From: JBBCJM01 sp037190175 | GTDB taxonomy: Bacteria > Pseudomonadota > Alphaproteobacteria > Rhodobacterales > Rhodobacteraceae | Direction of reading: 5' to 3' | Assembly: GCA_037190175.1 (NCBI GenBank) | Contig: JBBCJM010000160.1 | Span: 1-10,816 of the forward strand | DNA length: 10,816 nt | Shown: positions 6,790 through 10,816 of the stretch, one piece after another | How positions within the stretch are numbered: position 1 is the stretch's first letter | Layout of the letters: each line of letters begins with the position of its first letter | Program-made: the position numbers and the translations under genes | The notes under the pieces: generated by a model | The model's database searches: none | What the model saw: the letters and a program-made list of their open reading frames with translations, nothing else | What the model was told of the DNA's origin: nothing

Positions 6790-7884
6790 TCAGCCGTTTT
6801 CCAGTACCGCCAGCACCGCCTGTGGCGGCACGTCGCCCACCACCTCCGCCGCGCCGATCCCACGGGCCAGCACGAAGCGCAGCCTGCCGTCCTGCACCTT
6901 CTTGTCCTGCCCCATGAAATCCAGCAGCGCCGCGGGTGGCGGCAGGTCGCCGGGAATGTCGGAGAGCCGCGCCTTCATCCCCATCGCCGCCAGATGCGCC
7001 CGCACCCGGCTGCCGTCCTCCTGCGAACAGAGCCCCAGCCGGGCCGAGAGGTCGAAGGCCAGGGCGCAGCCGACCGCCACCCCCTCGCCGTGCAGCAGCC
7101 GGCCGGAATAGCCGGTGGCCTTTTCCAGCGCGTGGCAGAAGGTGTGGCCGAGGTTCAGCAGCGCCCGCTCCCCCTCCTCGGTCTCGTCGCGCTCCACGAT
7201 CCGGGCCTTCATCTCGACCGAGCGCGTCACCGCCCGCACCCGCGCTGCGCCATCCGTCGCCAGCCTTGGCCCCGCGCCTTCCAGCCAGCCGAAGAACGCC
7301 GCATCGCCCAGCAGCCCGTATTTCACCACCTCGCCATAGCCGGCCAGGAAGTCGCGCGGCGGCAGGGTTTCCAGCACGGTGGTGTCGCACAGGACCAGCG
7401 AGGGCTGGTGAAAGGCGCCGATCAGGTTCTTGCCATTGGGCGAGTTGATCCCGGTCTTGCCGCCCACCGAACTGTCCACCTGCGCCAGAAGCGTGGTGGG
7501 GAGTTGCGCGAACCGCACGCCGCGGCGCAGGATGGCGGCGGCGAAGCCCGCCAGGTCGCCGATCACCCCGCCCCCCAGCGCCACCACCAGATCGCGGCGC
7601 TCGACCTTCTGTTCGATCAGCCATTCGACGGCGCGTTCCAGGCAGGGCCAGCCCTTGGTGCCCTCGCCCGCCGGCAGGGCCAGGGCGGCGACCGCGATCC
7701 CCTCGGCCTCCAGCGCCGCGGTGAGCGCCGGCAGGTGCAGCTGCGCCACCACCTCGTCGGTCACCACCGCCACCCGCGGGCGGCGCAGCAGCGGCGCCAG
7801 ATGCCGCCCGGCCTCGGCCAGAAGCTCCGGGCCGATCCGCACCTGATAGGAGCGCGGCCCCAGATCCACGGCGACGGTATTCAT
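6790..7884 (-). CDS. aroB: 3-dehydroquinate synthase
   Basis: AroB converts 3-deoxy-D-arabino-heptulosonate 7-phosphate to 3-dehydroquinate, the second step of the shikimate pathway, using NAD and a metal ion in the cytoplasm. The 364-residue length fits the family. Visible signatures are the NAD-binding GGGVIGD (104-110), the conserved PTTLLAQVDSSVGGKTGIN (129-147), and by family position the zinc ligands Glu185 in GYGEVVKYG, His247 in NLGHTF and His265 in LLHGEG. Residue 250 is Cys in NLGHTFCHALE, where Gly is usual. The ATG at 7884 overlaps the aroK stop as ATGA, and GGAG lies eight bases upstream inside aroK, so the two genes are translationally coupled. Confidence 0.98.
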   Translation of the reverse strand: MNTVAVDLGPRSYQVRIGPELLAEAGRHLAPLLRRPRVAVVTDEVVAQLHLPALTAALEAEGIAVAALALPAGEGTKGWPCLERAVEWLIEQKVERRDLVVALGGGVIGDLAGFAAAILRRGVRFAQLPTTLLAQVDSSVGGKTGINSPNGKNLIGAFHQPSLVLCDTTVLETLPPRDFLAGYGEVVKYGLLGDAAFFGWLEGAGPRLATDGAARVRAVTRSVEMKARIVERDETEEGERALLNLGHTFCHALEKATGYSGRLLHGEGVAVGCALAFDLSARLGLCSQEDGSRVRAHLAAMGMKARLSDIPGDLPPPAALLDFMGQDKKVQDGRLRFVLARGIGAAEVVGDVPPQAVLAVLENG

Positions 7885-8426
7885 GATGCGGTCTCCAGCA
7901 CGTCTGCCCGTTCCTCCAAGGCTTTCAGAACCTTGCGGGCCATTCCTTCCACAGATAGCTGCGGCTCGGCGTCCACCGTCAGCTCGGCCAGCGCATAGAC
8001 CGGGCTGCGCGCCCGATAGAGCCGGCTCAGCGCCCCCTTGGGGTCGGCGGTGCGCAGCAGCGGCCGGTGCGTCTTGTGCCGCACCCTTTGCCACAGCAGA
8101 TCCAGATCCGCCCGCAGCCAGACCGCCAGCCCGTGTTCGGCGATCTGCCGCCGGTTGACCTCGGACATGAAGGCGCCGCCGCCGGTCGAGAGCACGGCGG
8201 GCGGGCCGCGCAGCAGCCGGCCGATCACCTGCGCCTCCTTCTCGCGGAAGAAGGGCTCGCCCTCGCGCTCGAAGATCTCGGCGATGGAACGGTTGGCGGC
8301 GCGCACGATCTCGTCGTCGGAATCGAGGAAGGGCACGCCCAGAAGCCGCGCCAGCTGCGTGCCGACCGCGGTCTTGCCCGCGCCCATCATGCCGATCAGC
8401 ACCACAGGTTTCAGCAGCCGCCCCAT
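7881..8426 (-). CDS. aroK: Shikimate kinase
   Basis: AroK phosphorylates shikimate at the 3-hydroxyl with ATP, the fifth step of the shikimate pathway. The 181-residue protein has the P-loop GMMGAGKT (12-19), FLDSDDEI with Asp35 and Asp37 at the magnesium and shikimate positions, Arg61 in FFREKE, the GGG shikimate-binding turn (82-84), the lid Arg121 in RPLL, and Arg138 in LSRLYRAR near the adenine and phosphate site. The start at 8426 is chosen because AAGGGA lies five bases upstream; an in-frame ATG about 45 bases further up would add residues not typical of the family. It heads the aroK-aroB pair. Its promoter must lie in the divergent region up to 8573. Confidence 0.97.
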   Translation of the reverse strand: MGRLLKPVVLIGMMGAGKTAVGTQLARLLGVPFLDSDDEIVRAANRSIAEIFEREGEPFFREKEAQVIGRLLRGPPAVLSTGGGAFMSEVNRRQIAEHGLAVWLRADLDLLWQRVRHKTHRPLLRTADPKGALSRLYRARSPVYALAELTVDAEPQLSVEGMARKVLKALEERADVLETAS

Positions 8427-8431
8427 CCATT

Positions 8432-8437
8432 TCCCTT
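8432..8437 (-). promoter_or_regulatory. Ribosome binding site of aroK
   Basis: AAGGGA read on the minus strand, five bases before the ATG at 8426. It decides between this start and the upstream in-frame ATG. Confidence 0.5.
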
Positions 8438-8486
8438 CGTCCGGGCGCCACCCCGCCGGGTCGCGCATCGCGGCTGCCTGAATGGC

Positions 8487-8515
8487 GTGAACTTGCCGGG
8501 AATGCCATATATATT
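8487..8515 (+). promoter_or_regulatory. Putative promoter of the microprotein-xerD operon
   Basis: GTGAAC (8487-8492) and TATATT (8510-8515) are separated by 17 bases. The -10 match is good and the -35 match is partial (three of six). The TATATATT run stands out in an otherwise GC-rich stretch. Transcription would start near 8522, about 50 bases before the microprotein ATG. Confidence 0.45.
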
Positions 8516-8522
8516 CGGCAAG
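8492..8522. repeat. 7-base inverted repeat around the AT-rich promoter core
   Basis: CTTGCCG (8492-8498) and CGGCAAG (8516-8522) form a perfect inverted repeat with a 17-base spacer holding the TATATATT run. One arm abuts the putative -35 and the other covers the expected transcription start, which suits an operator for a dimeric regulator. No regulator is encoded nearby, so the identity of any binder is unknown. Confidence 0.45.
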
Positions 8523-8561
8523 GGCGCGCCGGACGGGCCCGCAACAAGAAACGGGCAGGCG

Positions 8562-8566
8562 AAGGA
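8562..8566 (+). promoter_or_regulatory. Ribosome binding site of the microprotein gene
   Basis: AAGGA lies seven bases before the ATG at 8574. It is the strongest Shine-Dalgarno match in this part of the window and is the main reason to accept so short a gene. Confidence 0.65.
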
Positions 8567-8573
8567 AAAGCGC

Positions 8574-8708
8574 ATGGGGCGGATCATCAAGGCGGTGCTG
8601 GTGCTGGGGGTGCTGGGTTTCGTGGCGCTGGCGGGCTATGCCTATCTGGGCGACCTGACCCCGGATCAGCGCGAGGTGACCAAGCCGGTGGTGCTGGATG
8701 GGCAATGA
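8574..8708 (+). CDS. 44-residue single-pass membrane microprotein
   Basis: A 44-residue protein starting MGRIIKAVLVLGVLGF. Residues about 5-25 form one hydrophobic segment, preceded by Arg and Lys, so the N-terminus is probably cytoplasmic. A short polar tail (GDLTPDQREVTKPVVLDGQ) would face the periplasm. The strong ribosome site, promoter-like sequence upstream and 11-base overlap with the next gene support a real gene that heads the operon. A cleaved signal peptide is possible but the site is poor. I do not recognise a family. Its place before an exported protein suggests an envelope role, which is inferred. Confidence 0.75.
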   Translation: MGRIIKAVLVLGVLGFVALAGYAYLGDLTPDQREVTKPVVLDGQ

Positions 8709-10242
8709 CCTTCTGTGCGGACTGCTGGCGCTGAGCCTGCTGGGGGCCGGCGCGGCCGCGGCCCAGCAGCCGATGTCGGCCATCGACTGGCTGTCCGAAT
8801 CGGTGGCCACGCCCGCCCCCCTGCCCCCGCCGCCCGAGCCCGAGGTCGCGCCCGACGCGCTGCCCTCGGAGGTCACGGTGACAGTGCTGGGCCAGCCCAC
8901 CCCGGATGCGACCGGGGTGCTGCCTCCGGCGGTCTCGGGCCTGCCGCGCGACCTCTGGGGGCTGGGCCGGCGGGACGAGATCGCCGCGGCCGTGGCCGGC
9001 GCGCGCGCCGACGCCCTGCCCGCCACCCGCGCCCTGCTCATCACCCTCCTGCTGGCCGAGACCGAGCCGCCGGCGGATTCGCGCGGCGACGGGCGGCTGC
9101 TGCTGGCGCGGGTGGACAAGCTGCTGGAACTCGGCGCGCTGGAGGAGGCCGCGGCGCTGATCGAGGCCGCGGGGCGCGGCAGCGGGGCGCCGGCGGCGGA
9201 GCTGTTCCGCCGCAGCGTCGACGTGGCGATGCTGACCGGCACCGAGGACAGCGCCTGCGCCGCGATGCGGGCCGCCCCCAACCTCGCCCCCACCTTCCCC
9301 GCCCGGATCTTCTGCCTCGCCCGCGCCGGCGACTGGAACGCGGCGGCGCTGACGCTGCGCACCGCGCAGGCGCTGGGCCATGTGGGGCCGGCGGAGGATG
9401 CGATCCTGTCGCGCTTCCTGGACCCCGACCTTTACGAGGGCGACGCGCCGCCCGAACTGCCCAGCCCGATGACCCCGCTGGTCTGGCGGCTTTTGGAGGC
9501 GATCGGCGAGGGCACGCCCACCTCGGGCCTGCCGCTGGCCTTCGCCCATGCCGACCTGCGCGACAATGCCGGCTGGCGGGCGCAGATCGAGGCGGCCGAG
9601 CGGCTGGCGCGCGGGGGCGTGCTGGATCCCAATGCGCTGCTGGGCATCTATGCCGCGCGGCTGCCCGCGGCCTCGGGCGGGGTCTGGGACCGGGTGGAGG
9701 CGTTCCAGCGCATCGAGATGGCGGTGAACGCGGGCGACCCCGGCGCGGTCGCTGCCAGCCTGCCGCGCGCCTGGGCGCAGATGGCGGCGGGCGAACTGGA
9801 GGTGCCCTTCGCCGCCCTTTTCGCCGAGCGGCTGATCCGGCTGGAACTGCCGCCGGATGCCCGGGCGCTGGCCTTCCGCGTCCTGCTGCTGTCGCCGCTG
9901 GCCGAGAAGGCGGCGCTGGGCCACAGCCCGGCGGACGAGACCGAGGCCTTCCTCGCCGGGCTCGCCCGCGGCGACCTGGGCGGCATCCGCGCCCCCGACA
10001 GCCTGGCCCGCGCCATCGCCCCGGCCTTCACCGACCCCGACCCGGGGGAGGAGCTGTCCGCGCTTCTCGCCGAGGACCGGCTGGGCGAGGCGGTGCTGGG
10101 CGCGATCGAGCGGATCGAGCGCGGGGTGACCGGCGACCTGCGCGGGGTGACCGAGGGGCTGTCGCTCTTGCGGCAGGCGGGGCTGGAAAGCGCCGCGCGG
10201 CGGGCGGCGCTGGAGCTGATGATCCTGGAGCGGCGGGGATGA
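8698..10242 (+). CDS. Exported helical protein, 514 residues, upstream of xerD
   Basis: I do not recognise a named family. The ATG at 8698 lies within the last codons of the microprotein gene, and no strong ribosome site precedes it, so translation may depend on coupling. The N-terminus has a hydrophobic signal peptide (about 4-21, ending GAAAA before QQP). A proline-rich stretch follows (about 39-53, PAPLPPPPEPE). From about residue 85 to the end the sequence is almost all amphipathic helix, with pairs such as LLELGALEEAAALIEAA and RAGDWNAAALTLRTAQALG that look like TPR or similar helical-hairpin repeats. There are no further membrane segments, so a periplasmic scaffold is likely. Its stop overlaps the xerD start as ATGA, so the two are co-translated, although XerD acts on DNA. 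Confidence 0.85.
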   Translation: MGNDLLCGLLALSLLGAGAAAAQQPMSAIDWLSESVATPAPLPPPPEPEVAPDALPSEVTVTVLGQPTPDATGVLPPAVSGLPRDLWGLGRRDEIAAAVAGARADALPATRALLITLLLAETEPPADSRGDGRLLLARVDKLLELGALEEAAALIEAAGRGSGAPAAELFRRSVDVAMLTGTEDSACAAMRAAPNLAPTFPARIFCLARAGDWNAAALTLRTAQALGHVGPAEDAILSRFLDPDLYEGDAPPELPSPMTPLVWRLLEAIGEGTPTSGLPLAFAHADLRDNAGWRAQIEAAERLARGGVLDPNALLGIYAARLPAASGGVWDRVEAFQRIEMAVNAGDPGAVAASLPRAWAQMAAGELEVPFAALFAERLIRLELPPDARALAFRVLLLSPLAEKAALGHSPADETEAFLAGLARGDLGGIRAPDSLARAIAPAFTDPDPGEELSALLAEDRLGEAVLGAIERIERGVTGDLRGVTEGLSLLRQAGLESAARRAALELMILERRG

Positions 10243-10816
10243 CGGCGGGGCGCTGGATCTCCACCTTCCTCCAGGCGCAGGCGGCGGAGCTGGATGCCGC
10301 CACCAACACCCGGCTGGCCTATGGCCGGGACCTGAGCGATTTCGCCCGCTGGCTGGAGGGGCGCGGGCTGACCCTGGCCGCGGCCATGCAGGGCGACATC
10401 GAGGCCTATCTGGCGCATTGCGAGGCGCAGGGGCTGGCGCGCACCACCCGCGCCCGGCGGCTCTCGGCGATCCGCCAGCTTTACCGCTTCGCCTTCGACG
10501 AGGGCTGGCGGGCGGACAATCCCGGGATGCGGATCAAGGGGCCGGGCAAGACCGCCCGCCTGCCCGGCACCCTGACGGTGGCGGAGGTCGAGGCGCTGCT
10601 CTCCGCCGCCGCGGCCACCGGGCGGGGCGAGGCGGAGCGGCTGCGCAACCGCTGTCTGATGGAACTGCTCTATGCCACCGGCCTGCGGGTGAGCGAGCTG
10701 GTCGGCCTGCCGCTGGCGGCGGCCAGGGGCGATCCGGCGATGATCCTGGTGCGCGGCAAGGGGGGGAAGGAGCGGATGGTGCCGCTTTCCCCCCCCGCCC
10801 GCGCCGCGCTGGCCGC
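10239..10816 (+). CDS. xerD: Tyrosine recombinase XerD (3' end missing)
   Basis: XerD acts with XerC and FtsK at the dif site to resolve chromosome dimers before division. The visible 192 residues hold the N-terminal core-binding domain (about 5-90, with NTRLAYGRDLSDFARWL and LSAIRQLYRFAFDEGW) and the start of the catalytic domain. Catalytic Arg150 lies in YATGLRVSEL and catalytic Lys174 in VRGKGGKERMVPL. The His-x-x-Arg box and the Tyr nucleophile lie beyond the window. The lengths agree with XerD rather than an integrase (Arg and Lys fall two positions after the E. coli XerD residues). XerC is not excluded, but the match to XerD is better. GGAG at 10227-10230 and the ATGA overlap set the start. 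There is no sign of an adjoining phage or island, so a housekeeping role is likely. Confidence 0.93.
   Translation, partial: MTAGRWISTFLQAQAAELDAATNTRLAYGRDLSDFARWLEGRGLTLAAAMQGDIEAYLAHCEAQGLARTTRARRLSAIRQLYRFAFDEGWRADNPGMRIKGPGKTARLPGTLTVAEVEALLSAAAATGRGEAERLRNRCLMELLYATGLRVSELVGLPLAAARGDPAMILVRGKGGKERMVPLSPPARAALA

Noticed and set aside
6784..7998. A 404-codon plus-strand frame opposite aroB
   Set aside because: aroB is unambiguous on the other strand; this is its antisense shadow.
10239..10816. xerD as a phage or island integrase marking an attachment site
   Set aside because: The residue positions fit housekeeping XerD, the gene is embedded in an ordinary operon, and no tRNA, direct repeats or phage genes are seen.

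Overview
The window is a very GC-rich (about 70%) alphaproteobacterial chromosome segment. It most resembles the Rhodobacteraceae: aroB and aroK lie back to back with a divergent xerD module, and the envelope proteins are the alanine-, arginine- and proline-rich type common in that group. The species cannot be named from the sequence. Coding density is very high, genes overlap by ATGA or GTGA junctions, and long antisense open frames arise from codon bias. I see no tRNA, rRNA, CRISPR array, insertion sequence or prophage gene.

Left part (1-5874): two divergent gene pairs share an intergenic region at about 3218-3298. Leftward runs a secreted von Willebrand factor A (vWA) protein with an SH3-like N-terminus. 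It is followed 13 bases later by a MacB/LolD-type ABC transporter with its ATPase at the N-terminus and its permease at the C-terminus, cut by the window start. Rightward runs a secreted protein that looks like two IalB-like halves around a peptidoglycan-binding-like segment. A GTGA overlap joins it to a second secreted SH3-like plus vWA-like protein. I infer that the four form one envelope system of unknown purpose. This is the best candidate here for something undescribed.

Middle (5876-8426): on the minus strand, aroK and aroB (ATGA overlap) encode shikimate kinase and 3-dehydroquinate synthase of the aromatic amino acid pathway. A 131-base gap with a small hairpin follows, then an unrecognised 260-residue helical protein whose stop codon lies one base from that of the left module.

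Right part (8427-10816): a divergent intergenic region holds an AT-rich promoter-like sequence inside a 7-base inverted repeat. From it runs an apparent operon: a 44-residue membrane microprotein, a 514-residue exported helical protein (11-base overlap) and xerD (ATGA overlap), the site-specific recombinase of chromosome dimer resolution, cut by the window end.
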